DNA of 64,000 nucleotides from Streptomyces sp. CG1 (GTDB lineage Bacteria; Actinomycetota; Actinomycetes; Streptomycetales; Streptomycetaceae): NCBI RefSeq assembly GCF_041080625.1, contig NZ_CP163518.1, positions 10,781,501 to 10,845,500 of the forward strand, read 5' to 3'. Shown piece by piece: positions 16,387 to 25,412 of this stretch (position 1 is its first letter; each line of letters starts with the position of its first letter). The notes under the pieces were generated by a model. It saw only the letters and a program-made list of their open reading frames with translations, ran no database searches and was not told where the DNA came from. The position numbers and the translations under genes were made by a program.

Positions 16387-17259
16387 TCAGGTTGTGCGCG
16401 CGGTGGATGCCTTGGCTGCCGCTCGTGCGGGCCGGCCGGGGCGGGGGTCGTCGGCGAGAGCGCGCAGCAGGACGAGGGCGTCTGCGCTGGGGGTGCCGGG
16501 TTCAGCCGAGTAGACCAGCAGTCGCTGGCCGGGGGCGCTGGCGACGGTGAACGCCTCGTAGTGCAGGTACATCTCGCCGACCCGCGGGTGCCACAGCGGT
16601 TTGTCGTCGCTGGTGCACGGCCGGACGTCGTACCGGGCCCACAGGTCGGCGAAGGCCGGACTGCGCAACGAGAGTTCACCGATGACCTGGGCGACGCGCG
16701 GGTCATCAGGAAAGGGGGCAGCCTGCGCGCGTAGGCTGCTGACCAGGCTGCGGGCGGCGCGGTCCCAGTCCCGGTAGAACCGGCGGCCGGCCGGGTCGAG
16801 GAACAGCATTCGCAGCTGGTTGTCCATCCGGGCGAAGCCGCTGTAGAGCTGCCCGGCGGAGTGGTTGGCGGCCAGGATGTCCAGTGCCGGGCCGACGATG
16901 CAGGCCGGCAGGTCCAGGAAGTGGTCCATCAGCCGCCGCAGCTCGGGGCTGACGGTGGTCACCGGGCCGGCGGCGGTTCGCGGCGCGGGCTGGGCCAGCC
17001 GGAACAGGTGCGCGGCGGCGTCGTCGTCGAGGTGCAGGGCGCGGGCGACGGCACCGAGCACCTGCTCCGAGGGATGCCGTTCGCGGCCCTGCTCGAGGCG
17101 GGTGTAGTAGTCGGTGCTGACCCCGGCGAGCAGCGCGACCTCCTCCCGTCGCAGGCCCTTGACCCGGCGGGAGGTGCGCGGCGGCAGGCCCGCCCGCTCC
17201 GGCGAGACCAGGTCGCGACGGGCGCGCAGGAAGTTGCCGAGCTCGTTCGCCCTCGTCAT
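16387..17259 (-). CDS. XRE-family regulator with MmyB-like ligand domain
   Basis: The product is 290 aa. The N-terminal HTH reads LGNFLRARRDLVSPERAGLP, then RRVKGLRREEVALLAGVSTD YYTRLEQGRERHPS. This is the signature of the streptomycete XRE/MmyB family, in which the C-terminal PAS-like MmyB domain (CIVGPALDILAANHSAGQLY) is thought to bind a small hydrophobic ligand. It is divergent from the MFS exporter at 17401. The 141-bp gap holds a large inverted repeat that is the obvious operator, so the pair probably forms a ligand-responsive efflux switch. Confidence 0.88.
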   Translation of the reverse strand: MTRANELGNFLRARRDLVSPERAGLPPRTSRRVKGLRREEVALLAGVSTDYYTRLEQGRERHPSEQVLGAVARALHLDDDAAAHLFRLAQPAPRTAAGPVTTVSPELRRLMDHFLDLPACIVGPALDILAANHSAGQLYSGFARMDNQLRMLFLDPAGRRFYRDWDRAARSLVSSLRAQAAPFPDDPRVAQVIGELSLRSPAFADLWARYDVRPCTSDDKPLWHPRVGEMYLHYEAFTVASAPGQRLLVYSAEPGTPSADALVLLRALADDPRPGRPARAAAKASTARTT

Positions 17260-17296
17260 ACCCGCAACGGTACCGCCGCCTTCAGGGGGAGAGCCT

Positions 17297-17337
17297 GGGT
17301 GTGTCGCACCCTGGCTGGGAGGGGGTGCAACACACCC
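17297..17337. promoter_or_regulatory. Probable operator: 15-bp inverted repeat between regulator and MFS gene
   Basis: GGGTGTGTCGCACCC at 17297-17311 is repeated inverted at 17323-17337 (GGGTGCAACACACCC) with one mismatch and an 11-bp spacer. The half-sites are 26 bp apart, about two and a half helical turns. It sits centrally in the divergent promoter region of the XRE and MFS genes. Confidence 0.7.
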
Positions 17338-17400
17338 TTCTTCGTCGGCCGCCGTCTTCCTAGCGTTGCTTCCGGAACAACGTCCGGAAGGTGAACAGAT

Positions 17401-18657
17401 ATGCGTCAGTTGGTGGGTGTGCCCGAGAAGGCCGCACCGCGGCAGATGAACCCTGCGCTGACACTGGTTCTGGCGGTGGCCTGCGGGCTGACCGTCGCCA
17501 ACCTCTACTACGCGCAGCCGCTGCTCGACCTCGTCGCCGGCTCCTTCGGCGTCAGCCAGGGCGCAGCCACGACCGTGGTGACGCTGACCCAGACCGGTTA
17601 CGCCCTCGGCCTGCTGTTCGGGCTGCCGCTCGGCGATCTGGTCGAGAACCGCCGACTGGCGACGCGGACGCTGCTCGTGACGGCGACCGCGCTGCTACTG
17701 GCTGCGGTGAGCCCGGTGTTCGGGATGTTCCTCGCCGTCTCGGTGCTGGTGGGGACCACGTCCGTGGTCGCGCAGGTCCTCGTGCCGTTGGCGGCTCACC
17801 TGGCCCCAGCCGACCAGCGTGGCAAGGTCGTCGGCCGGGTCATGAGCGGTCTGCTGACCGGCATCCTGCTCGCGCGGACGGTGTCGAGCCTGGTAGCTGA
17901 CCTGCTCGGCTGGCGTGCGATCTACGTGATCTCCGCGGTCGTGATGCTCGTCCTCGCCGTCGTCCTGCGCCGGCTGCTGCCGCAGCGCGCGCCGGACCAC
18001 GCGGCCGGCTACGTCGCGCTGTTGGCTAGCCTGGGCGGGCTGGTGCGCAGCGAGCCCGTGCTGCGTCGCCGGGCCCTGTGCCAGGCGACGATGTTCGGCG
18101 CGTTCACCACGTTCTGGACGACCATCGCCCACCAGCTCATCGACGAGCACCACTTCGGCCAGGTCCAGATCGCCCTGTTCGCGCTGGTCGGTGCCGGCGG
18201 TGCTGCCGCCGCGCCGGTTGCCGGGCGGATCGCCGATCGTGGCCACGGCCGAACCGCCAGCGGCGTCGCGTTGCTGCTCGCCTCGTGCGCGTTCGTGCTC
18301 GCCGCGCTCGGGCACGGCAGCGTGCCGCTGCTCGCCGTTGCCGCAGTGCTGCTGGACTTCGCCGTGCAGTGCCACCAGGTGCTGAGCCAGGCCGAGATCT
18401 ACGCCCTGCGCGCCGATGCCCGAGCCCGGATCAACACCGTCTTCATGACTACCGTCTTCGTCGGCGGCGCCACCTCCTCCGCCGTCGCCGGCGCACTGCA
18501 CACCGCCTACGGATGGTCCGGCGTCTGTGCCTTCGGGACGGTGCTGCCGCTGGCTGGCCTGCTGATGTGGGCCCACGGCCAGTGGACGGCGCGCACCCAG
18601 GCGTCGGCGGACGCCGTACGGGCGGCCGAGGCCGCGCACATGGCGGATGTCGCCTGA
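17401..18657 (+). CDS. MFS transporter, putative drug efflux (12 TM)
   Basis: The product is 418 aa and full length. It begins with a short tail, then TM1 ALTLVLAVACGLTVANLYYA. The loop 2-3 motif appears as FGLPLGDLVENRRLATR and the duplicated one near FALVGAGGAAAAPVAGRIAD RGHGR. The YYAQPLL segment and the overall pattern resemble the DHA1 group close to the Bcr/CmlA and YdhP-like families. It acts in the cytoplasmic membrane as a proton-coupled exporter. Regulation is probably by the divergent XRE protein. GAAGGTGAACAGAT precedes the ATG. Confidence 0.88.
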   Translation: MRQLVGVPEKAAPRQMNPALTLVLAVACGLTVANLYYAQPLLDLVAGSFGVSQGAATTVVTLTQTGYALGLLFGLPLGDLVENRRLATRTLLVTATALLLAAVSPVFGMFLAVSVLVGTTSVVAQVLVPLAAHLAPADQRGKVVGRVMSGLLTGILLARTVSSLVADLLGWRAIYVISAVVMLVLAVVLRRLLPQRAPDHAAGYVALLASLGGLVRSEPVLRRRALCQATMFGAFTTFWTTIAHQLIDEHHFGQVQIALFALVGAGGAAAAPVAGRIADRGHGRTASGVALLLASCAFVLAALGHGSVPLLAVAAVLLDFAVQCHQVLSQAEIYALRADARARINTVFMTTVFVGGATSSAVAGALHTAYGWSGVCAFGTVLPLAGLLMWAHGQWTARTQASADAVRAAEAAHMADVA

Positions 18658-18734
18658 CACGCCGAGGCCGGCCGGCCCCGCCCACCGCCGCCATTCATCC
18701 GCGCCGCCAGACACCGGCGCAGGCCTGCCCGAGC

Positions 18735-19986
18735 CAGCACTGCGGGTGCCGATAAATCGTCCACCCAGGTAGAGGCCTTGATCGGCTGCCCCTTCAGGCC
18801 TCGCTCGCCGACCACTCCGATGTCTTCATGTGCAGACGCGGACGGCATCATGGTCTGTCGTGCTGCTGCGTCTGGCCTACCTCGCCGCGACCAACACCCT
18901 GTCGCTCCTGCGTCTGCTGCCGATGAGCGACTGGGACAAAGACATCGAGATTCTTGCCCTGCGGCATCAACTGCTCGTACTGCAACGCCAGGTCGGCAAG
19001 CCCACGTTCACGGACACCGACCGCGCCCTCCTCACCGGCCTGCTCCACCACCTCCCGAGGAAGAAGCTTCGCCGGCTCCTGCTGTTGGTACGCCCGGACA
19101 CGATCATGCGGTGGCATCGCAACCTGCTCAAGCGACGACATGCCGCCCTCTGCGTACCGAAGCGGCGCGGACGCCCACCCACGGTCCGGTCGGTCCGCGC
19201 CCTGGTCCTGCGCCTGGCTCACGAGAATTCCTCGTGGGGCTATCGCCGGATCCACGGCGAGCTCGCGGCGCTGGGCATCAAGGTCGCCGCCTCCACCGTC
19301 TGGGAGATCCTCCGAGAGCACGGCATCCCGCCTGCGCCCGAACGCCAGAGCACGACCTGGGCCGCCTTCCTGCGCAGCCAGGCCGATGCGCTGCTCGCCT
19401 GCGACTTCTTCGAGACCCTCACCTTGACCGGGGTGCGTCTGTACGTCATCGCCGTCATCGAGCACTCCACCCGGCGCATCCGGATCCTGGGCGCCACCGC
19501 TCACCCCACCACGGAGTGGACCGTGCAGCTCGGACGCAATCTCATCATGGACCTCCAGGACGCGAGCAGCCAGGCCCGTTTCCTCATCCGCGACCGCGAC
19601 TCGAAGTTCACGCAGGCCTTCGACGCCCTGCTGTCCGACGCCGGACTGACAGTCGTCACCACCGGCATACAGATACCCCGAATGAACTCCCTCATGGAGC
19701 GCTGGATACAAACGTGCCGGTGCGAGCTGCTGGACCGCACCTTGATCTGGAGCCAGAGCCACCTCCTGCACGCGCTCCGCGAGTTCGAGACCTTTTACAA
19801 CGAGCACCGACCGCACCAAGCGCTGAAACAAGCCGCACCGCTCCGACCACAAGCCGAACCGATAAACGTGCCAGCGCAGGTCAGGCACCTGGAGGTCCGC
19901 CGACGAGACCGACTCGGCGGAACCCTTCACGAGTACCAACATGCCTCCTGAGCAGGCCGGATGATTAATCGGCACCCGCAGTGCTG
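18735..19986. mobile_element. Complete insertion sequence with 28-bp terminal inverted repeats (IS3/IS481-like)
   Basis: The left end reads CAGCACTGCGGGTGCCGATA (continuing to 18762) and the right end (19959-19986) is its inverse, 26 of 28 bases identical. The single transposase gene fills the interior. No clear target duplication flanks it (left ...CCCGAGC, right TCGGCTC...), so the insertion was followed by deletion or uses very short duplications. The right repeat overlaps the first codon of the truncated PP2C frame. Confidence 0.8.
18830..19951 (+). CDS. Integrase-core (DDE) transposase
   Basis: The product is 373 aa and intact. The N-terminal helix SDWDKDIEILALRHQLLVLQ and the middle SSWGYRRIHGELAALGIKVA (HTH_21-like) lead into the rve core: ACDFFETLTLTGVRLYVIAV (first Asp), RFLIRDRDSKFTQAFDALL (second Asp) and PRMNSLMERWIQTCRCELLD (Glu). 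It ends DRLGGTLHEYQHAS. A shortened relative lies at 42963-43910. The start GTG at 18830 may be early; a GTG at 18857 is also in frame. Confidence 0.88.
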   Translation: MQTRTASWSVVLLRLAYLAATNTLSLLRLLPMSDWDKDIEILALRHQLLVLQRQVGKPTFTDTDRALLTGLLHHLPRKKLRRLLLLVRPDTIMRWHRNLLKRRHAALCVPKRRGRPPTVRSVRALVLRLAHENSSWGYRRIHGELAALGIKVAASTVWEILREHGIPPAPERQSTTWAAFLRSQADALLACDFFETLTLTGVRLYVIAVIEHSTRRIRILGATAHPTTEWTVQLGRNLIMDLQDASSQARFLIRDRDSKFTQAFDALLSDAGLTVVTTGIQIPRMNSLMERWIQTCRCELLDRTLIWSQSHLLHALREFETFYNEHRPHQALKQAAPLRPQAEPINVPAQVRHLEVRRRDRLGGTLHEYQHAS

Positions 19987-20862
19987 TCGGCTCTGGTGGT
20001 CTTCATTGCCTATGTGCGGAAGCGGCGTGCCCGGGAGCTGAGCCGGGTGCGGTCGGTGGCCGAGACGGCCCAGCGGATTCTGCTGCGGCCTCCACCCCGC
20101 CGGATCGGGCCGTTGCGGGTGGCCTGGCTGTATCTGGCCGCTGAGGAGGAGGCCCAGATCGGGGGCGACCTGTTGGCGGTCGCCCGCGCTGATCAACCCT
20201 GCACTCGGGTACTCATCGGCGACGTACGAGGCCATGGGCTGGCCTCCATCGGCGAGGCGTCGGTGGTGATGGGCGCGTTCCGTGAGGGCGCTCACCGGTA
20301 CGCCTCCTTGCCCGAGCTCGTCAGCGCCGCCGAAGACAGCGTCTGCCGGAACCTGGAGGAGGTCACCGATACCACGCACGACGCCGGCCAGCACTTCATC
20401 ACCGCCGTCGTGATCGACATCCACGATCAGGGCCCGCAGGCTGAGATGCTCAACTGCGGCCATCCGCCACCCCTGCTGATCCATGGAGAGCAGGTGACCG
20501 TCCTGAACTCCCGGCGACCCGCGCCCCCCTTGGGCCTGTGCGCCCTCTGCGTACGAAACGACCGCACCGACCCGTTCAGCTTCGAAACAGGCGACATGCT
20601 GCTGCTGTACACCGACGGCGTGATCGAAGCCCGCTCACCGACCGGAGCCTTCTACCCGCTCGCCGAGCGGGTCGCCGCCTTCCCCGCCTCAAGCCCCGAC
20701 GCTCTCCTGCACCACCTTCACCGCGACCTGCTCGAGCACACCGGTGAGCAGCTCACCGACGACGCCGCCTTCCTGGTGATCGAACGCATCCCCTCGCGCC
20801 ATCTGCACCGGCCGCACCTCGTGTCCCATGCCGGCGGGTCTCTCCCGTCCACGACCGGCTGA
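19981..20862 (+). pseudogene. SpoIIE/RsbU-type PP2C phosphatase, N-terminus removed by IS
   Basis: A 293-codon frame starts within the IS terminal repeat: LSALVVFIAYVRKRRARELS is the end of a membrane segment, followed by a linker and a complete PP2C_SIG catalytic domain. Metal ligands appear in QIGGDLLAVA, VLIGDVRGHGLASIG, MLLLYTDGVIEARS and LTDDAAFLVIERI. Intact relatives have several TM helices before this point and dephosphorylate anti-anti-sigma factors. Here the upstream membrane part and promoter are gone, so expression depends on the IS. The catalytic domain itself appears unspoiled. Confidence 0.7.
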
Positions 20863-20895
20863 CGGTCACCGCCCGCCCCGCCAGGTGACGCGCAT

Positions 20896-21112
20896 TCACG
20901 GCGGCGCGAGCGTCAGCGAACCCGTCGTCCGGTCCGCTGAGCACGCTTCGCGGAATGAATGCGCTTTCCCCGACGGGCAGTTGTACGCCGACCTGCGCGG
21001 GCACGCGGCGGACGGACCGGCCGACCCCGGCGAGATCCTCGGCCGGTTCCTGCGGGCGCTCGGCGCCTGGTCCGTGCCCGTCGACCTGGCGGAGCAGGCG
21101 GCCACGGGGTGA
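20896..21112 (+). pseudogene. Fragment of an AfsR-type NB-ARC regulator
   Basis: A short frame reads ASVSEPVVRSAEHASRNECA FPDGQLYADLRGHAADGPAD, then EILGRFLRALGAWSVPVDLA EQAA. The FPDGQLYADLRGH segment is the hallmark found after the P-loop in SARP/AfsR and related NB-ARC proteins. The P-loop, the rest of the ATPase and any DNA-binding domain are absent. It is a deletion remnant of about 70 codons. Confidence 0.55.
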
Positions 21113-21336
21113 CACCGTGCGGAAGCGCAGCGCTGATCGTCAACCGGCGCGCCGCGGATCGGCCTCCGCTCGGCGAAGCGGTCCCTGCCTCCATTCCCAT
21201 GTTTCGGTGCGGTTTCCGTCACTTTTCGGGTGGATAGGTGATGGTCAAGAGTTAGACATGAACGCTTGTGTGCTTTTGAGGTACGGCTGATCATTGGCCG
21301 CATCCCGCCCCTTCCGCACGCACGCAGGAGCTCCCG
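21113..21336. promoter_or_regulatory. Upstream region of the amino-acid permease gene
   Basis: The region has no gene. It includes an AT-richer stretch (about 21205-21275) with candidate but unconvincing promoter hexamers. The only clear signal is CGCAGGAGCTCCCG before the GTG at 21337. Confidence 0.3.
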
Positions 21337-22890
21337 GTGGCCGCTGGTCAGATAACCTCCGAGCCTGCCGACACGCCGGCAGCAGCTCTCGCGGAGCGGC
21401 AGAAGCTGCGCAAGCACTTCGGCCGCTTCGACATCCTGTTCTTCCTCCTGTGCACCATCGTCGGCGTGGACACTATCGGCACCGTCGCCTCGAAGGGTGC
21501 TGAAGCATTCACCTGGCTCATCGTGCTGGCTGCGGTGTTCTTCGTGCCGTCCGCACTGCTCACCGCCGAACTGGGAGCCGCGTTCCCCGACGAGGGCGGT
21601 CCCTACATCTGGACCAGCCGGGCCTTCGGGCGGCTCGCCGGTGCCGTCAACAACTTCCTGTACTGGATCACCAATCCGGTGTGGCTGGGCGGCACGCTCT
21701 CCGTGTCCGCCGCCACTGCCTACACCACCTTCTTCAACGACGGGAAGAACCTGAGCACCTCGGCCTTCTACGCCTTCACTCTCATGTTCGTCTGGGTGGG
21801 CGTGCTCGCCGCGATCCTTTCCTTCGACGTCGGCAAGTGGATTCCCACCGTCGGCGCCTGGAGCCGTTTCATCCTCCTCGGACTGTTCACCGTCACCGTC
21901 GTGGTGTACGGCATCCAACACGGCCTGCATGGATTCGGTGTCGGCGACTTCTCCCCGACCTACGCGGGATTCGTCGGACTGGTACCTGTCCTGATGTTCA
22001 ACTACGTCGGTTTCGAGCTGCCCAACACCGCCGGCGACGAAATGACCGACGCTCAGAAGGACGTGCCGTTCGCCATCTTCCGCAGCGCCGGCCTCGCCGT
22101 ACTGCTGTACGCGCTGCCGATCCTCGGCATCCTGCTCGTCCTGCCGGTCAAGGCCGTCACCGGTCTCGGCGGTTTCGTCGACGCCATCCGGCAGGTCTTC
22201 ACTGTGTACGGCGGCCATGTCGCCGCCGACGGCACAGCCACGCTCAGCGGCGCCGGCCGCCTGCTCGGAGACCTCGCCGCGATCATGTTCATCCTCACGG
22301 TGCTGTCCTCCGGAGTCACATGGATCATGGGATCCGACCGTGCCCTCGCCGTCTCCGGCTACGACGGCGCGGCACCCCGCTTCCTCGGCGTCATCTCCAG
22401 CCGGTTCGGCACCCCCGTACGGGTCAACATCCTCAGCGGTGCGGTCTCCACGACCGTCCTCATCCTGGCCCACCAACTGACGGGCGGCAGCGCCGGCAAG
22501 CTCTTCGGCGCCGTCCTCGGCCTCGCCGTCTCCACCACCCTCGTCAGCTACCTGGGCATCTTCCCGGCGCTCGCGGTACTGCGCCGCAAGGCTCCGGACT
22601 TCCCCCGCCCCTACAGGGCGCCCATCCCTCGCACCATCAGCACGGTGCTCACCCTGCTCATCCTGTTCGCCAGCGTGCAGCTGGTCGCCCCGGGACTCGG
22701 TGACCAGTGGTTCGGCTCTGGCTACGCACCGGCCGGCTGGAGTTACGGCGAGCGCTGGAGGTACCTGCTCACGGAGGCCGTCCCGCTGGTCGCCTTCATG
22801 CTCCTCGGCGTGCTCTTCTGGGTGCTGGGCAGAACGACCCGCACCGCACCTGCGGGGGCGCTCACTACAGTCAAAACGCGCCACGTGTGA
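21337..22890 (+). CDS. APC-superfamily amino acid permease
   Basis: The product is 517 aa from a GTG with AGGAG seven bases upstream. TM1 reads FDILFFLLCTIVGVDTIGTV, containing the broken-helix ligand site of APC transporters. FPDEGGPYIWTSRAFGRLAG follows, a family hallmark after TM2, and MFNYVGFELPNTAGDEMTDA matches TM6 and its conserved acidic loop. At least twelve hydrophobic segments can be counted. It probably imports an amino acid or amine by proton symport. It is monocistronic, and IS1380 debris follows immediately. Confidence 0.88.
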   Translation: MAAGQITSEPADTPAAALAERQKLRKHFGRFDILFFLLCTIVGVDTIGTVASKGAEAFTWLIVLAAVFFVPSALLTAELGAAFPDEGGPYIWTSRAFGRLAGAVNNFLYWITNPVWLGGTLSVSAATAYTTFFNDGKNLSTSAFYAFTLMFVWVGVLAAILSFDVGKWIPTVGAWSRFILLGLFTVTVVVYGIQHGLHGFGVGDFSPTYAGFVGLVPVLMFNYVGFELPNTAGDEMTDAQKDVPFAIFRSAGLAVLLYALPILGILLVLPVKAVTGLGGFVDAIRQVFTVYGGHVAADGTATLSGAGRLLGDLAAIMFILTVLSSGVTWIMGSDRALAVSGYDGAAPRFLGVISSRFGTPVRVNILSGAVSTTVLILAHQLTGGSAGKLFGAVLGLAVSTTLVSYLGIFPALAVLRRKAPDFPRPYRAPIPRTISTVLTLLILFASVQLVAPGLGDQWFGSGYAPAGWSYGERWRYLLTEAVPLVAFMLLGVLFWVLGRTTRTAPAGALTTVKTRHV

Positions 22891-22896
22891 TCTAGG

Positions 22897-23105
22897 AACG
22901 CCCACCGCTTGGCGGTTGCTCGCCGACACCGACGAGGCTGCACTCATTTCGCTGCGAGCGGCCCGCGGTTCAGCCCGGGAAGTCGCCTGGATGCAGGCTG
23001 CCGAGACCGGCGAGGGCATACCTGCTGCACGGGCCGGCGGACGAGAACTTCCCGGCCTGGTTCTGGACCTCGACGCCACACTGGTGACCTCCCCACCCCG
23101 TGGTC
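22897..23105 (+). pseudogene. IS1380 transposase fragment
   Basis: The frame reads TAWRLLADTDEAALISLRAA, then REVAWMQAAETGEGIPAARA GGRELPGLVLDLDATLVTS, clearly parallel to TAWRVLAGIDTAALNALRAA and ELPGWVLDINATLAT in the copy at 26768-27720. Only about 70 residues are left, without start or catalytic core. Sequence from 23106 to 23282 shows no recognisable gene and runs into the 3' end of the convergent beta-propeller gene. Confidence 0.65.
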
Positions 23106-23282
23106 CATACGCAGCGAGGACCAGCACCGGAAGTCCTGTACCGGGATTGAACGTGACCGTCCGCGAGGCGATCGTGCAAGCACACCAAGCAGCCCGCGCC
23201 GCCGCACGCTCCGATCATGTGAGCCTCGACACCCACACGATCAAGGAAGCCATGCCCGCCCACCCGCGAAAGACGACCTACG

Positions 23283-25214
23283 CTACGACGTTTCCGGAGC
23301 TTCGGGCAGCACGTCGGGGATCTCCCACAGCTGGCCGGACATATTGCTGACGTAGATCTTGGCGGTGCGGCTGTGCGGCCCGACGCCGCAAGCATCGCCA
23401 AGCCCGGTGGCGACCACGCGCTGCAGGCCCTTGGTCTTCTCATTCAGGTCGACCTCGTGCAGGCAATCGCCCGCATGGTCCGAGACGTAGGCGCGGCCCT
23501 TGCCGTCCAGCGCGAGGCGGGTGCTTGCGGAGAAGGTGGCGACTTCGCTCTTGGTGGCGCCGGAAGGGGGATTGAGGTCGACCTCGTACAGAGGGCCGCT
23601 GACGTACCGGCCGACGTACGCCCTCCTGCCGTCCCTGTCCAGCGCTACTCCGGAGGCATACGCCATGCCCCCGATGACCGGCTTTGTCCTCGCCTCTCCG
23701 CTCTCCAATTCGTCCTTCAGATTGACCGCGATCAACTGCCCGTTGTTGTAGTCGGTGACATAGGCCCTGTCCGACCCGTCCAGCGCGAGGCCGTACGCGT
23801 AGGGGACCTTGGCGACCTCGACGACTTCGACGGCCTTGGAGTCATCGAACAGGTTCTTCACCTTGCACAGGCGGCCACCTGAGTAGTCGGTGACGTACGC
23901 GACCTTCTTCGACAGGTCCAGCGCCACATCCACGATGTCGCCCAGGCCGCTCGCGACCTCACGCCAGTTACCGGAGCGGAGATCCGAGGCGAGATCCACC
24001 TCGTACAGCCTGCCGTTCCGGTCGGCGACGTACGCCTTGTTGTTCGGCTCGTCCAGCGCGAGACCGTACGACCTGCCGAGCCCGGTGGCGCGCACCGAGG
24101 GAGCCTCTTTCGGGCGCTCCTGCTCCTTGCCCTTGCCCTTGTGAAGGGGGTGCTGCTCCAGATCGAAATTGAGGTTTTCAAGCTCAAAGATCTCGTGCAC
24201 CCCGGCGAGGGTGGAAACTACCTCAGCCTCCCCTTTTTGTAGGAACGGCTTGCCGTCATCGGTCAAGTCGAAAGCTTCCGCGACCGTGCCGGTCTCGCCG
24301 AGTTTCCATGCAAGCACCCTGGAATATTTCGGCTCCTTGGCCTGTGGGCCGCTCGGGCGGGTCTCTTTGACCTCCACCGGCTCGGGGTAATACAGAGCGA
24401 CCCACCCACCGAAGGAGATGGGGTATTCGTAGTCGAACCGCCGCACCTGACGTCGCTGCGTGGCCAGGACGTCCACGCGGCTGCCGACTTTGCCGCTCAG
24501 CGTGGACGAAGTCTTGAACGCAGTGGTCAGCGAACCACTGACAGAACCCGTGATCCCGAGCATCAGCTGTGCCGACAATTCGCCAGTACCCGTGGCGGTG
24601 CTCGTGGCCGTTGACGTGCTCGTCGTCTGCGACTGAGACTCCGTGTCAACACCTTGATTGTCTTTGCTGTTCTTCAGGGTGGTCTTCTGAGATTGATTCA
24701 AAGCCATGCTCTTCTGCAGCTGCTGCTGCAGTGACGCAGTGACTTTTGCCCCGAACGTGAGCTGCACCTGCCCCTGAAGCGACCAGCTGATCGTGTTCGA
24801 GATCGAGAATTCGACCGTGTGCGACCAGTCGGTGGGGATTGGGTCGGTCCGATTGACGTACGTCTGCTTGGCAATCACGTCGGGAGGAGGCTGCGCAATG
24901 TCACCTCGCTCTTCGACGAGCGGCACCCCAACCGTCATGTAGGCGATCCACCCGAGATCGTGCGCAGTGTCCTCCTCGGGAAAGTCGAATCGCCCCTTGT
25001 TCAAAGAAAATCCGGTAGGGGAGACATACCGGTCGCTCCCATCCTTCGCCTTCTTCTCGGCCTTCCGCTTCAGCTTTTCCTTGTCCCGCTCCAGGATGAC
25101 AGCGGCCTTTCCGGCGATGCCGAGTTCCTCCAGGTTTCGCTTTGTCAGCGGGTGGCGCACAAATCGTTCGCCGAGATGAGTCGTACTCACATTGTTCTTG
25201 GTGGGACCGCCCAT
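23283..25214 (-). CDS. Predicted aerolysin/ETX-MTX2-like pore-forming domain fused to a six-bladed beta-propeller
   Basis: The product is 643 aa. Residues 1-110 are charged, including a Lys/Glu-rich helix at 41-58. Residues 130-280 alternate Ser/Thr with hydrophobics, SHTVEFSISNTISWSLQGQV QLTFGAKVTASLQ, then a Ser/Thr/Gln-only stretch (about 190-212) and LMLGITGSVSGSLTTAFKTS. The pattern is that of the ETX/MTX2-aerolysin pore domain with its amphipathic insertion hairpin. Residues 372-643 hold six NHL/YVTN-like repeats (LALDEPNNKAYVADRNGRLYEVDL-like, partly spelled out here), a likely six-bladed propeller for receptor or glycan binding. No signal peptide is visible. GC content is lower than in neighbours. 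The function is inferred from pattern alone. Confidence 0.5.
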   Translation of the reverse strand: MGGPTKNNVSTTHLGERFVRHPLTKRNLEELGIAGKAAVILERDKEKLKRKAEKKAKDGSDRYVSPTGFSLNKGRFDFPEEDTAHDLGWIAYMTVGVPLVEERGDIAQPPPDVIAKQTYVNRTDPIPTDWSHTVEFSISNTISWSLQGQVQLTFGAKVTASLQQQLQKSMALNQSQKTTLKNSKDNQGVDTESQSQTTSTSTATSTATGTGELSAQLMLGITGSVSGSLTTAFKTSSTLSGKVGSRVDVLATQRRQVRRFDYEYPISFGGWVALYYPEPVEVKETRPSGPQAKEPKYSRVLAWKLGETGTVAEAFDLTDDGKPFLQKGEAEVVSTLAGVHEIFELENLNFDLEQHPLHKGKGKEQERPKEAPSVRATGLGRSYGLALDEPNNKAYVADRNGRLYEVDLASDLRSGNWREVASGLGDIVDVALDLSKKVAYVTDYSGGRLCKVKNLFDDSKAVEVVEVAKVPYAYGLALDGSDRAYVTDYNNGQLIAVNLKDELESGEARTKPVIGGMAYASGVALDRDGRRAYVGRYVSGPLYEVDLNPPSGATKSEVATFSASTRLALDGKGRAYVSDHAGDCLHEVDLNEKTKGLQRVVATGLGDACGVGPHSRTAKIYVSNMSGQLWEIPDVLPEAPETS

Positions 25215-25412
25215 GGCCTTCAGCCTCCTTGCATACCAGAACTGAACGATTTGTCAGGGATTACTCGTGAGCTGCTGACGGCCCGGCACGCCCCAGTGAG
25301 GAGTCGTCAGGCTGCCGAGCGGAGCCGTTGCTGCTGCTCAAGGGCGGCGGACTCATAAAGCTGAGGCCTTCGACCAGCCCTCGCACCCCTTGAGTCGGCC
25401 CCGAGCTCAACC

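Noticed and set aside
18727..19994. Target-site duplication of the 18.7 kb insertion sequence
   Set aside because: Flanks GCCCGAGC and TCGGCTCT share no direct repeat longer than 2-3 bases.
20896..23127. 743-codon open frame on the minus strand across the permease gene
   Set aside because: Exact antisense of the APC permease, Glu/Asp/Gly-rich composition typical of a GC-rich shadow frame, no motif or ribosome site.
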